Shown piece by piece: positions 53,101 through 61,154 of a DNA stretch of 64,000 bases. This DNA is from Atriophallophorus winterbourni (lineage: Eukaryota; Platyhelminthes; Trematoda; Plagiorchiida; Microphallidae). Below the pieces are notes generated by a model. That model made no database searches. It was not told the DNA's origin and worked only from the letters and a program-made list of their open reading frames with translations. Position 1 is the first letter of the stretch; each line of letters begins with the position of its first letter. The translations under genes and the position numbers were made by a program. The stretch spans positions 33,079 through 97,078 of the forward strand of contig JACCGJ010011166.1 in assembly GCA_013407085.1 (NCBI GenBank). The letters run 5' to 3'.

Positions 53101-54204
53101 AATCGCCGGATCATCATATAATGGATACTCTTGCTGCGCAATATGGTTGCTATGACGACATTCCATCAATACGCACTTGGGTGTGCCATATTTTTAGTAA
53201 ACTGTTTATGAAGAAGCAAAAGGTTTTTATCCAATCAGCTTGAAATTATCTTGGAAATGATTCAAGGAGTAGGAACGGAAGCGTTTGGTTTATTGTAAGA
53301 AAAAGAACTTCGTAAGAGGAGACTATGGCATCTCGAACTAAAATAAAAATGAAAATGAAAAAATTTGGATGGTATCACGGTTTATTTTGCATCACATTAT
53401 TACTACCAACTGTTTTGGTATTTGCTACAACCTGCATGTGTTGTAAATGTTGAATAAAACAAATAATTTCGATTTGGTTACTCACAGAAGACCGAATTAT
53501 TTTTTACAAAAATCACTGAACAAAGCATAGGAAAAGTTTTTTAAATTCTATATCTACATATATATAATAAGATCAATCGGTGGTTTGTTAATAGTTTTGA
53601 GAAGAGAATTCCCTCTCCTAAAATTTTGCAGCGGTGAATTTAACGAGTCACGTTGTGTAGAATCACAATCAATCAGGTTGTAAAAATTTGAATGAATAGT
53701 GGAAATTTTGTATATAAACAATGCCGAAAACGAATGATCAAGTTGAAGTAATTATGTGTATTTTTTAAATTAGAAATGAAAATAAAAGATCGGTTTCAAA
53801 TCAATCATATTACAGCAAGTAAAACTGTATCAAGAATATAAGTGAAAGAAATCGCAATGCTTAAGGAGATATTTTATTGTACATTACTCGAAATGGTGTA
53901 ATAGATATACCATTTTGACAGCAAGTTAGAAATATGATGGAATACGAAATACCCTTTGCTCACGTTTGCAAAATTCGTGACATCGCTTTAAATGAATTAG
54001 AATTGCAATATATCCTTGTGTCGATTTAGTTAAATCAGTTGGAGATTGGTCGGGTTTGTTCACATCAAGCGTGATGACATCAGCAAAGTAGTCTGATAAA
54101 AGATTTCCTAAGATTATTAATTGTTGTTTCAAATACTTAATATATCTCGCAGTCTCCATATTTCCTGATCCATTATAGCATTTTGCACAGATAATCATTT
54201 TCAT
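10976..54204 (-). CDS. GLT1D1: GLT1D1-like GT4 glycosyltransferase, ten exons, one in-frame TGA
   Basis: Ten exons on the - strand: 54204-53964, 52659-52548, 52504-52453, 43317-43281, 35711-35556, 35411-35335, 32927-32866, 17789-17666, 12540-12442, 11185-10976. They sum to 1170 bases, every junction is GT-AG, and all phases agree. The product is 389 residues, against about 346 for human GLT1D1. Family landmarks in order: [15 protein letters not shown] near the N-terminus, [18 protein letters not shown], the hinge block AGRL.PVKSP, and the GT4 EX7E motif EGQSLTIME followed by [16 protein letters not shown] and [11 protein letters not shown]4 enzymes are GT-B fold, retaining, nucleotide-sugar dependent; the substrate of GLT1D1 is not established. 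The single TGA (35596-35598, codon 186) lies between AGRL and PVKSP. An in-frame TAA 15 bases upstream fixes the ATG at 54204. Either the copy is a recent pseudogene or allele, or there is a sequence error or read-through. Confidence 0.85.
11186..12441 (-). other. GLT1D1-like intron 9
   Basis: 1256 bases. It contains a + oriented satellite-like unit at 11215-11480. Nothing else was recognised. Confidence 0.7.
11215..11480 (+). repeat. Hairpin-bearing satellite-like repeat, decayed copy
   Basis: Shares GCCACTGTT..AT(A)GG.TTC, AATCACAGAGTTATTCATGG, CACTTACGTTCCACAA and TTTCTGGCTGTTTGCC with the units at 18130 and 38570. A second unit start (CCATTGTTAAATAGTGTTCG) appears at about 11456, so this is a decayed tandem piece. 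Confidence 0.6.
12442..12540 (-). CDS. GLT1D1: GLT1D1-like exon 9
   Basis: 33 codons in phase 0; acceptor GCAAAG|GCC, donor GAG|GTGAGT. Reads [29 protein letters not shown], the stretch directly after the EX7E motif in GT4 enzymes (EAM..G.PV.AR...GN). This exon first revealed the gene. Confidence 0.88.
12541..17665 (-). other. GLT1D1-like intron 8
   Basis: 5125 bases of AT-rich sequence. Short ORFs here (13278-13640 and 15989-16201 on the -, 15041-15226 and 16707-16964 on the +) lack family signatures. No repeat family seen elsewhere in the window was recognised. Confidence 0.65.
17666..17789 (-). CDS. GLT1D1: GLT1D1-like exon 8 with EX7E motif
   Basis: Acceptor GTTTTTAG|C, donor GAG|GTGGGT; one leading base plus 41 codons. 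It reads [36 protein letters not shown] in segments; EGQSLTIME is an intact E-x7-E, the nucleotide-sugar binding signature of GT4 enzymes. Confidence 0.9.
18130..18440 (+). repeat. Hairpin-bearing satellite-like repeat, + unit
   Basis: About one and a third units: GTGGAGACAGTAGGATCAG..AAGTGGTAAACAAAGTT then CCACTGTTAAATAGGG and so on to a second GATAAACGAAGTGGCATT. It includes the hairpin GGTTCGTACGACGAACC at 18219-18235 (7 bp stem, 3-base loop). Confidence 0.75.
18475..18620 (-). repeat. Hairpin-bearing satellite-like repeat, inverted unit
   Basis: The same family in reverse orientation, starting near TGACTGCAAACAGCCAGAA and including GAATCACTCTGTGATTC at 18591-18607 (perfect 7 bp stem, 3-base loop). 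With the preceding + unit it forms an inverted pair. Confidence 0.7.
22005..22390 (-). mobile_element. LINE family A 3' fragment
   Basis: Matches 1310-1690 in the same orientation along its length: GGCCATGGATGTACATCA, the zinc-finger coding region, the CGACGCTTTACAC block and GTGGTCAAGAACAAGTT. Frames are broken throughout. Confidence 0.8.
23330..24790 (+). mobile_element. LINE family A copy with RT core and 3' end, decayed
   Basis: On the + strand, in broken frames: LENGKAPW then [53 protein letters not shown], and [10 protein letters not shown] (RT motif A region, at about 23865-23890). Further on, [14 protein letters not shown] and [17 protein letters not shown] at 24480-24650 are the C-terminal block and zinc finger of the same family as 1290-1800. 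The stretch 23900-24470 is shortened and poorly kept. This is the longest family A copy here. Confidence 0.75.
26080..26345 (-). mobile_element. LINE family A 3' fragment, short
   Basis: Matches the C-terminal block of the other copies: CTTCCGAAGTAAGCGGTCAAGAG and AACTCGCGAGGTCAATG correspond to the DRSHW/SWEELA coding block. No open frame remains. Confidence 0.6.
28705..28770 (+). repeat. R1 repeat fragment
   Basis: TATGAAAGCACAAGCTCGAT followed by CAGGCAAAGTGCCGCACAGTC matches the start of the R1 copy at 8780. Similarity stops after about 65 bases. Confidence 0.55.
32866..32927 (-). CDS. GLT1D1: GLT1D1-like exon 7
   Basis: 62 bases; acceptor AATTTTAG|GCC, donor ATAG|GTAAGG; 20 codons plus two bases. 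It reads [20 protein letters not shown], completing a Ser codon with exon 8. It corresponds to the helix before the loop preceding the EX7E domain. The phase fit to both neighbours is exact. Confidence 0.75.
32975..33115 (+). repeat. Hairpin-bearing satellite-like repeat, single + unit
   Basis: GCCACTGTTTAATAGG..TTCGTACAACGAACCACGATG followed by a decayed second hairpin CACATTGTG and TGATCAAAGT. Only the first half of a unit is present. Confidence 0.65.
33640..34140 (-). mobile_element. LINE family A 3' fragment, heavily decayed
   Basis: Aligns with 1340-1820 in order: GCTTCACAGAGTTTCATA, the TGTGCTTCTAATGTCGGCGGTAAATACAAGTT block, TTTTCCATCGTTCACACATC and the AATATGTTCAAGATGCGACG end. Confidence 0.65.
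35335..35411 (-). CDS. GLT1D1: GLT1D1-like exon 6
   Basis: 77 bases; acceptor GTTTTAG|TA, donor ATC|GTAAGC; two leading bases plus 25 codons. It reads [16 protein letters not shown].. and fits the F..W......V.LVIVG strand region of GLT1D1. The usual G-P of that strand is not kept (S-R here), so this is the least conserved exon; exact phase on both sides supports it. Confidence 0.68.
35556..35711 (-). CDS. GLT1D1: GLT1D1-like exon 5 with in-frame TGA
   Basis: Acceptor GTTTACACAG|GT, donor CTCG|GTAAAT; 156 bases. It reads [20 protein letters not shown].. then [24 protein letters not shown]. The block corresponds to the LLICGLR.VKDP hinge of GLT1D1 and the GRL...K donor-binding motif of GT4; its Arg and Lys are both present on either side of the stop. 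TGA is one CpG transition from CGA (Arg). The exon length is a multiple of three, so skipping it would keep frame but lose the motif. Confidence 0.82.
36455..36500 (+). repeat. Satellite-like repeat fragment
   Basis: CATCAGGTTGGGACAGTAGGATCAGGATTCA matches the GTCATCAGGTGGAGACAGTAAGATCAGGTTCA segment of the repeat family. Only this segment is present. Confidence 0.5.
38570..38800 (+). repeat. Hairpin-bearing satellite-like repeat, + units
   Basis: Two unit starts (GCCACTGTTAAAT at 38583 and ACCACTGTTGGTACAG at 38748) 165 bases apart, so the first unit carries an internal deletion. The array ends at a palindromic junction ACCACAACCGGCTGTGGT (about 38797-38814), where orientation flips. Confidence 0.75.
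38801..39320 (-). repeat. Hairpin-bearing satellite-like repeat, two inverted tandem units
   Basis: Two tandem units in reverse orientation with a period of about 240 bases. Both carry the GTTTGAACATCGTGGTTCGT block. The hairpin GAATCACATTGTGATTC is perfect at 39119-39135 and shortened at 38879-38894. They face the + units at 38570-38800. Confidence 0.78.
40712..41012 (-). mobile_element. LINE family A ORF2 C-terminal fragment, open frame kept
   Basis: One open - strand frame covers the typical block: [59 protein letters not shown] and [12 protein letters not shown]. It ends before the terminal zinc finger. It is the best-kept family A coding piece in the window, but a fragment with no RT core. 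Confidence 0.85.
43281..43317 (-). CDS. GLT1D1: GLT1D1-like exon 4 (37 bases)
   Basis: A micro-exon: acceptor CTTAACAG|CCA, donor CATG|GTAAGT; it reads [12 protein letters not shown] plus one base of a Gly codon completed by exon 5. It corresponds to WPHAKGKVYVQSQG in GLT1D1. Both splice sites are strong and phases fit. Confidence 0.82.
45500..46652 (+). pseudogene. Penelope-like RT/GIY-YIG polyprotein, internally broken
   Basis: Three frames are needed. 45500-45763 has [20 protein letters not shown], the [18 protein letters not shown] block and [10 protein letters not shown], where YVDD is the RT active site; a TAG follows at 45761. 45764-46037 continues with GNLPFLD and [10 protein letters not shown]. 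46038-46652 (204 codons) has [13 protein letters not shown], then [20 protein letters not shown] with EEHRKR and [14 protein letters not shown], which is a GIY-YIG endonuclease in the GVYIGQT form preceded by a C-x2-C pair. The endonuclease part alone is intact. Confidence 0.88.
46885..47035 (+). repeat. Penelope 3' region with hammerhead-like core, copy 1
   Basis: Homologous to 48875-49015. It contains GGTCTGACGAAGCTTCTG, a TGT loop, CAGAAGTGAAACGTT: CTGACGA and GAAAC at 46967-46999 flank a 6 bp stem, as in the core of hammerhead ribozymes known from Penelope-like elements. Stems I and III and the cleavage site could not be set by eye. Confidence 0.6.
47100..49015 (+). mobile_element. Penelope-like element, copy 2, 5'-truncated and decayed
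   Basis: Head-to-tail behind copy 1. In broken frames: [36 protein letters not shown] (47165-47275), [16 protein letters not shown] (47440-47485), [19 protein letters not shown] (47528-47590), [15 protein letters not shown] (47915-47960) and a GIY-YIG remnant with [15 protein letters not shown] (48315-48365). It retains the RT segment that copy 1 has lost. Many stops; not functional. Confidence 0.85.
48875..49015 (+). repeat. Penelope 3' region with hammerhead-like core, copy 2
   Basis: CTGACGA at 48940-48946 and GAAA at 48963-48966 enclose a changed, shorter stem (CTT/AAG). Flanks match copy 1: GGCTGTTTA, TGCTACTTAATCACGTTCCCTG and the AACCGATT end. Confidence 0.55.
52453..52504 (-). CDS. 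GLT1D1: GLT1D1-like exon 3
   Basis: 52 bases; acceptor AACAACAG|A, donor TGG|GTGAGT. It reads [17 protein letters not shown], matching RFAVAFTESMKEMAQAQW of GLT1D1. The leading A completes an Arg codon with exon 2. Confidence 0.85.
52505..52547 (-). other. GLT1D1-like intron 2 (43 bases)
   Basis: GTGAGC at the start, a T-rich middle and ACAACAG at the end; 43 bases in all. Very short introns near the 5' end of genes are known in schistosomes. Confidence 0.82.
52548..52659 (-). CDS. GLT1D1: GLT1D1-like exon 2 with GGTDLNED motif
   Basis: 112 bases; acceptor AATTCTAG|AA, donor GCCG|GTGAGC. It reads [20 protein letters not shown].. and [11 protein letters not shown], matching IPFGVIFGGTDVNED of GLT1D1 closely. 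The two leading bases make Gln with the last base of exon 1. Confidence 0.9.
52660..53963 (-). other. GLT1D1-like intron 1
   Basis: 1304 bases, GT-AG. A + strand ORF at 53034-53243 has no recognised family. Nothing else seen. Confidence 0.7.
53964..54204 (-). CDS. GLT1D1: GLT1D1-like exon 1 with start codon
   Basis: ATG at 54204-54202, with an in-frame TAA 15 bases upstream, so no longer N-terminus in this exon. 80 codons plus one base; donor CAAAC|GTGAGC. It starts [20 protein letters not shown], like the first beta-strand and GN..TA.R loop of GLT1D1, and ends [16 protein letters not shown], corresponding to ALALHLYRGG. No signal peptide or membrane segment is obvious, which suggests a cytosolic protein. 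Confidence 0.82.
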
Positions 54205-54640
54205 CCTGCTGGTGAATTACAATTTGTCTCCTGACCTTGAGTTCATGAAATAATGGGTTATTAAAAAAATTACCATTGTTGTTTCAATTTTAAGTTAACA
54301 AAATTAGATGAAAGGTAATAAAGCGTCCAGAATTTATTGAACAGTATGTCTCTGAGCACGCAGTACTATGATATTGAATATTCGCACTACGGAGCAGCCC
54401 ACGAGCTATAATTCACATTTCACCAGATGCTTTCGTCATTTTCGGCATCATGTAAAAAACGTTTCCCCTGCTTCCTTCCATAAATATGTGCCCCTCAAAG
54501 TATAACAGTCAACGTCACCACAGGCAATCCTCGAAGCTACTCTGTCACTTCATGGAAAGCGTATAGTGGATAGCACGCAACTTCCATATCAGGACTATCT
54601 CAATTGTTATCCGACGGTTCCGTAACAGCAATTGTATCCA
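54205..54640 (-). promoter_or_regulatory. Presumed promoter/5' UTR region of the GLT1D1-like gene
   Basis: The only non-LINE sequence between the start codon and the LINE 3' end. No TATA or initiator could be assigned. Two adjacent CAG triplets stand just before the ATG (ACCAGCAGGATG), so a 5' UTR or spliced-leader acceptor is possible. Assigned by position only. Confidence 0.35.
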
Positions 54641-54866
54641 GTTTCAGTTCAGTTCAGTAGCACCGGACGATATGTGGCAGATCGCCAATCCTAGCGCCAG
54701 AATTACTTCCGGTTGGTACCAAAAGAGAAGCGTCCACCATTCGAATAGAGGTTCAATATTCTTCTGGTATGACTTTTTGCTGAATGCAACAGAAAAACTG
54801 CCTCACCCAACAGGTGAGGAGAGACATTAGTGCGTTCCAACGACAAATTTAAGAACAACTATAAAA

Positions 54867-57705
54867 TTAGGGATAAAAATTGGGAAACACAGAGCGCCAG
54901 ATCGAGTCTAGTCTATCTTTGAAGCACGTTACTGAAGTAGAACAAACTACCTCTTCGGGCAGACAGTTCCAATGATTCACTACCCTTTCGCTAAAGAAGT
55001 GCTTACGTGCATTTGACCTGACATGTTGCTTCGCCAGTTTCAGTGAATGGCCTCGAGTACCTAACACTGGCGCAAGAGCATACATATCAGCCGGATCAAT
55101 AGAACTAAAGCCTCTAACGATTTTAAAGGTCTCGATCAGATCCCCACGTAGTCGCCTTTTTTTAGCGAGAAGAGATCTAGACTCAACAGTCGTTGTTCAT
55201 ATGACTTCCCAGATTGCCCTTTAATCATACGAGTAGCTAGGCGCTGAACACCTTCAAGCGTGGCAATGTCCTTTTCCAAGTAAGGAGACCAAGCTTGAAC
55301 GCAATACGCGAGATGAGGTCTCACTATCGCTTTATACAATGGGATGAAAACCTCCGGGGACCTGCAGGATAAAACTGATCGGAGGCGAAAGAGCTGGTTC
55401 CTAGCGCGTTGTGCAGCAGCTGCACATTGATCAGCCCATTTAAAGTCCGCTGAAACCGCAATACCTAAGTCCCGGACTTTTGATACCCAGTTATCTCCAG
55501 TATGTTATCAGGTCCAGCAACCTGCAGCTTCGTTGCAGCTTTGGACAGAAGATAGCTTTTGGAGAAGTTGATTGGTAGATCCCACGTGGCAGACCACTTG
55601 ATGACCTTTTCTATATCCTCAAAAAGATCCTGTTCGTTCAGCGATCCGATAAACTTGACATCGTCTGCAAACATATAGCAGGGACACTTAAGCGAGGATG
55701 CCAAATCATCGATGAAGATAAGAAAGAGTAGTTGGCCTAGTACTGAACCCTGCGGGACTCCACTAACAACTCCTGCTTTCGCGGAATACATATTGCCTAT
55801 GCGAACGCGAAAATACCGATTGCTCAAGAAGTTTGTGATCCAGTTCTTTAGAGGGCCATCGATACCTATTAGTCCAATCTTCATTTCAAGCAACCTGTGG
55901 TTTACCGAGTCAAAGGCTTTACAGAAGTCCAAGTAGAGAACTTCGACCTGGTGGCCTTTATCTAGCCTCCTAGTGACCTCATTCAGAAAACATAATAGGT
56001 TCGTTAGGCAAGACTTCCCTCTTAGAAAACCATGCTGAGCAGAGTTTAGCAAAGAACCAGAGACAAGGTGGCGACAGATCCTGTCCCTAATAAGTCTCTC
56101 TAGGGTTTTGCAAAGGATACTAGTAAGGCTTACAGGTCTGTAGTTGCAAACTGAAGATCGACTGCCACCTTTATGTATAGGAATCACATCAGCCTGCTTC
56201 CAAGCACTCGGAATATACCCATACCTTAAGGATGCGTTAAAAAGGCGACCCACCGGTTGTGCTAATACAGGCGCCAGGTTCTTAATAACTTGAGGGTGAA
56301 TACCATCCGGGCCCGCAGATTTATGTGGATTTGTAGCTTCAAGCGCAAGTCTAACCTCATTATCAGTGAAAATTATTTCATCGAGGGTAGGAACGCTATC
56401 TGACCTTATGTCCACTGGCATATTCGGGAGATCAGTTTGGCGATCAGGCCTCTGAACAGCTCGAAAATGTTCGAGAAAAGCCGAAGCCTTTTCAGAATCT
56501 GAATCTAGTTGAGATCCATTATCCAGTTGAAGGTTGCCTATGCAATCGCGAGTTTTGCCTTTGGATTGTGCATAGCTATAGAAACGCTTTGGGCACTGTC
56601 TAATATTACATGCGAGTCGTGCCTCAAATTCACGTTTTGCCTTACGTTGGCTTCCCACAGCCTTATTTCTAAGTAGTTTATACCTTGTCCAGGCCCATTG
56701 TGTCTGAGAAGCTTTGTAAGTTTTCCAGGCACGGTCCCGGATTTGAATACCACGGCGCATCGATGGTGTCCACCACTGTGGCTTGTTGCGTCTTTTGACG
56801 TGCACCAACGGAGCAAATCTGTCTTGCAGTGTGGACAGACAATGGTGAATAAGCTGCCAATTTGCTGCCATATCATCACCAGAAGAGTGTGACAAGATCT
56901 GATCTGCTTCTTCTGAGACAACACTCCAGTCTACCCTATTGAAGTTGCGCTTTAGTTTCGGAGGCGGTTTGTCATACCTGAGAAGTAGCTGGAAGCTAAT
57001 CATGATGTGATCACTTTTCCCTAGTGGGGAAAGATATTTCACCTGTCGAACCATTTGCTCATTCGAAGATATAACAAGATCCAGGACCGAAGGTTCACAG
57101 CCATGACGGAACCTTGTAGGCTCAGTTACATGTTGGCTCATAGCATGTCTGTGGGTCCATTCTATGAAGTCCTCAGACATCTTATCAGCTTGGCAGCTCT
57201 GATTAGGCCAAGATATGTGTGGTAGATTAAAATCACCCACCATAATAACCTGAGACCCAAGCGTACGTAGTGAACTCAAATTCTCAAGCAAGTTATACAT
57301 ATCCTGTACTCCTGAATGGGGACTCAAATAAACGCACGCTATTACCGTAGATTGCTTATAGGAGTGAATGAGACAGGAGCGAAGTTGCACATTGTGCGTG
57401 CCAAGCCTAACGTTTAACTCTGAGGTACGGAGGCCTAACCTGAGAAGAATAGCAACACCGCCACCTTGTAATGCACCCGGTCTATCACACCTGATCACGG
57501 AATAGCTGTTACCAACTATATCAGGAATGTCATCAGATGCAGAGAGCCAGGTTTCTGTCAGTGCAATTACATGCGGTCTTAACTCATGTGCAAGGATGGA
57601 GAGTTCAGATTATTTGTTTCGGATGCTACATGCATTCCCGAGTAGCACTGTGGCGGCAGTGTCACGTAATCTATTCCCAATTAGTCTTGTGTGATTCTCG
57701 GGCGG
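54867..57705 (-). pseudogene. LINE ORF2: endonuclease and reverse transcriptase, broken
   Basis: Open from the TAA at 57612-57610 to 55465. Upstream of that TAA the frame still reads GNACSIRNK, the endonuclease start. Endonuclease motifs: ALTETWLS, GGGVAILL, VGDFNLPHISWP, SDHIMISF. RT motifs: KSAGPDGIHPQ, NYRPVSLTSILCKTLERLI, LYLDFCKAFDSVNH, SGVPQGSVLG and YMFADDVK (FADD active site, near 55660-55685). A frameshift near 55490 moves the frame to RDLGIAVSADFKWADQ and YKAIVRPHLAYCVQAWSP; another near 55155 leads to MYALAPVLGTRGHS and WNCLPEEVV, ending at 54867. The large 677-codon piece is intact, but the protein as a whole is not. Confidence 0.9.
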
Positions 57706-58985
57706 AGTACCCGAGAAGTCAGCACGTTTTTTGGCGTGCTGCTTGCGATAGCCGAGTCACCTGGTGCGGCCTCAACACCAGCTGTACACTGCAGGTTGCT
57801 AACCACGAGCTGTGGAATTACAGGGATAATAATACGACCACAGACCTCATTCTCGGACGCGTCCAAGAATTCTTCGTCTGATGAAGCCCCATCCTTTTCG
57901 GATGAACGGCGCCCTCGATTTGACGTTACTTCGGAACGAGAATCTATTAGCTTTGTAAAACCCCGCTTGTCGTTATTAGAGGTCTTAACAATCTGATCCC
58001 TCCTATTTGAAGCGGAAGAGTATTGTCTTATCCAGGAGGGAGGGTTGTCCGGCTTAACCTGCAGTTTTTCTAAAGTTGCTTCGGCGATGTGGTCAGCCTT
58101 AGATAGTAAAGCGTCCCGATCCGCCTGGTATTTGAATTCTACCAGGATTGGCCTAGGGCGACTATCCAACTTCCATTTTCCAAGACGGTGAATTCGCATT
58201 GTAGGAGTGAAAGGCCTCAGACCTACCATGCGGATAAGATCGCTGATACATCTGCGATCTAAATTTTTCTAGACCTCAATTCCTTAATAAATGGCTCTGC
58301 TCGATTAAAAACCAGTACATTTCGTGTTCTAGTTTTTGGAGCAGGGGTGCCACGCAATGTATCGAATTTCTTGCGCAATTCATTTAATTCCTGGATAATG
58401 TGATCCAGTGCGGGTGATCCGGCAACAATTTCATGTTGCTTCCGTTGGGTAGTAGCTTTATTCGCCTTCCTACGCCTCTTCGGAATCTCTGCTACAGTAG
58501 CCACCCTGCTAGTAGAAGCTCGCATTGGAGAACGAGATAGCTGGCCATTTATGTCTGCGTCCTGTGTGGCTGCAGTTTTTGACGTTCTTGGTAGCACGCT
58601 TTTTAGATTTGACCACCTCAGAAGAGGCAGTCTGCTTGTTAGGACGTCGTAGCTGGCCAGATTTGTCAGCTATGCTAGTGCCAGCCATTGTATCAGAACT
58701 TACACTAGCCCTCACAACAGATGCAAACGTTGGGGCAGGTATAGAATCTGACAAGCAAGGCAACGTCCGACTATTCCTTGGTTTTAAACAAGCGGCGTCT
58801 GTGGCAGCCTGCTGACAGCCGCTACAGTACCACTGCAACCAGCGGTACTTCGCATAAATCCCATAGTGAGATTTATGTATACCTGAGCAGCTAAGATGAG
58901 CCCAAAGCTTGCATGCTGTGCACTCAATTCCTTTTGCCACCATTTTGCCACATTTTACATTGAGGCATGAATTTCTAGTACTCAT
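57681..58985 (-). pseudogene. LINE ORF1: PHD-like finger, coiled coil, RRM-like part; two frameshifts
   Basis: ATG at 58985 (MSTRNSCLNVKCGK). The finger has spaced Cys and His residues: C-x4-C, C-x2-C, H-x3-C and a final WYCSGC. A frameshift near 58590 leads into KRRRKANK and LDHIIQELNELRKKFDTL, a likely coiled coil. A second frameshift, in an A-run near 58265, leads into CISDLIRMVGLRPFTP and RPILVEFKYQADRDALL, which resembles the RRM-like part of LINE ORF1 proteins. It ends at TAA 57681, overlapping the ORF2 reading region by a few bases. Confidence 0.8.
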
Positions 58986-59030
58986 ATCGGACAGATAATA
59001 GTATGAGTAATGAAAAGTTACCAAAAATAC

Positions 59031-60394
59031 AAGCTGATTTTATCGCTAGCGTAATTAGTCAGCAAAAATATGGAGAATATAGTAAAATAGTGATTCTATT
59101 TTACTGCAAATTCAAGGAATAGTGAAAATTCGTAATATTTTATCGGAGCGTGGAAAATACAACCAAATTAACGTACCCGCGCTCATTATCTGGCGTTCTT
59201 CGACAGACAATTTCATTAACCCTGTCAGGTTCATTGCGTAGACTTCTCACATTGAAAGCAAGACTTGAAATCTCTTCACAGAAGTATTAAGCATGGTAGG
59301 ATTGACAGCGGCTTTCAACGAATGTGTGGCCTCCTCGTCACTACCCGAAAATCCACTATATTGAGATCTACCTCGCTAGCCACTCTACGTGCTCGTAATT
59401 CTTGGGTGGTTGTTTTCATTTGATTCTATCCTTAGGACGATGAACGCTTCTCAGTACCATCTGGACTTGCAGATCCGAATGTAAAACAATTTTCATTGTC
59501 CGCGGTTTATCCTCTTCATTCTTCCGGCAAAGTTGGAATTGAGAAATAATGGTAACTACTTCCTACCATTGAATAAATTGCTTTGGAAAAATGGAAAGTG
59601 GGAAAGTGCGCGCTTGCTGTAAATGTAGCACAGCCGTGTCCTCAATTTGCGTGCAATTATTCACCATAATCGGGCATCGCTTTCGAGAATTCAAATGTGG
59701 CTCTCTCAAAAATCATTTGTTCCGATACATGAAGCTGAGCCTCTATTTCACTCAATTGTTGTGCCAAGATTGCATAGTACGATCACTAGGTAGACCTCAC
59801 GACGTCAAGTCTGCATAAGTTTTATTCATTCCTGAATGTTGAGCAATCGATTTTAAAGGAATGCAAACAGTGAGTTCATGCACTAATACCATTTTGTTAA
59901 CGGTTTGTATTCGAGGAACTGAATGGCATGCAAGCTAGCTCTACAGATAATTGGTGTCGGTCTTCAGTTATGGTTGAGTTAATATCTATGTTTCCTCTAT
60001 CGAGCTATTCAACGGTTTTATTAGATGCAGCTACGACTTTATTTTGACTACCTCCGTACATATCATTTGACGGTTTAAGGTATATCTAACATACCGCTCG
60101 AATAATATCGCGTGATGTCTTCTGAAGCCACCGAATATGCATCCATTTGAAACATATTTAACATTGTACAACTTTTGCTTTATCCGGAAGCTGTTGAAAG
60201 CATACAAGACAAGAGTCCCCAGAGTGAGCAGCGGGTTACCGGTTCCCTTAGATCTTCCTTGTAGTAAGTGCTGTATTATATACTTTTGCAGATTTTCTAG
60301 TGATAAACCTAATTGCCATACAATCTTATGCACTTCATATTTTAGCGTTATCCCGTAAATAAATTAAAAGCTAGAGCTTTTTTATGCACTATTC
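59031..60394. other. Sequence between LINE insertions, nothing recognised
   Basis: The ORFs at 59591-59818 (+) and 60031-60333 (-) show no family signature. Part may be LINE 5' sequence or the older host sequence into which the elements inserted. Confidence 0.5.
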
Positions 60395-60655
60395 TACTTC
60401 AGATAACCTCTCACCGTGCTGGTGGAGAGAAACTGCTTTATCTTTTTCCAGCATCGGTTATAACGCACTACTCCCTAAATACAATGTTGATAATCTCTTG
60501 GCGTCGTGGTCGTCAAAGATTTCAAATAGACAAATGTAAAAAATGTTTGGCAGCGGTGGGTGCTTCTTTGCAGCTTTTCACCGAAAGAAATTATGGTCGC
60601 TCGATTGGCTCGTTAGCCACATACTGTCCTTGGCAAACTGAACTGAACTGAAATC
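60395..60655 (+). mobile_element. CR1-like LINE 3' UTR relic
   Basis: Similar to the reverse complement of 54645-54830: CTCACC..TGGTGGAG/GGGTGAGG, then GGTGGGTGCTTCTTT..GCAGC, AGAAATTATGGTCGCTCGATTGGC, AGCCACATACTGTCC and the tail CTGAACTGAACTGAAA. It contains no coding sequence, so it is a severely 5'-truncated insertion. Confidence 0.7.
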
Positions 60656-61154
60656 CATTGATAATCAAATAAATACAATATCAAAGGATTCTTCTTTTTC
60701 TGAATTGAAAGCAGAAGGGATAAAATCCCGTTTAGGCTTCATCACAGTAATATACATGGGTGATTTCTGCTGACAAGGCAAACCCTGAGATTAGAGGAAC
60801 AGTACTATATCATCATTTCTCCATACTGGCGTGCGTTCGTATTTTTGTTGCTCTGACACTTTTGCCCGTTTCTTCGCCAAATCAACTCGGATTTTAACCG
60901 TTCAAAAACGTTTTGCTATATTTTGACGAGATCTGTCGGGATTTATACGTTTTGATCTGGTCCATCGATTAACAGCAAAGTTATCGTTTCAACGTAAATA
61001 TCTCGGTTTGCTCACGCATGCAAACTTTCTCCCACAGTTAACTATCGTACGGTTTTTGTTTTCATTGCAAAGATCACATCGAACTACACATTTTGATACG
61101 CCATTCTGTGCTCTACTCTGTGTGGTTATCGAGTTATCACGGATTATTCGCAAA

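Larger units (their letters stand above)
54640..59030 (-). mobile_element. CR1-like non-LTR retrotransposon, nearly full length, inactive
   Basis: The - strand carries ORF1 (PHD-like zinc finger, coiled coil, RRM-like part) and ORF2 (endonuclease, RT, C-terminal block), then a 3' UTR ending in CTGAACTGAACTGAAA at about 54645-54660. The same 3' tail occurs on the + strand at 60637-60651. Frameshifts and stops (see the ORF entries) make it inactive. It lies in the same orientation as the GLT1D1-like gene, its 3' end about 440 bases upstream of that start codon. Confidence 0.88.

Noticed and set aside
53034..53243. 69-codon + ORF in GLT1D1 intron 1
   Set aside because: An upstream stop blocks extension, there is no family signature, and it lies in an intron of the opposite strand.
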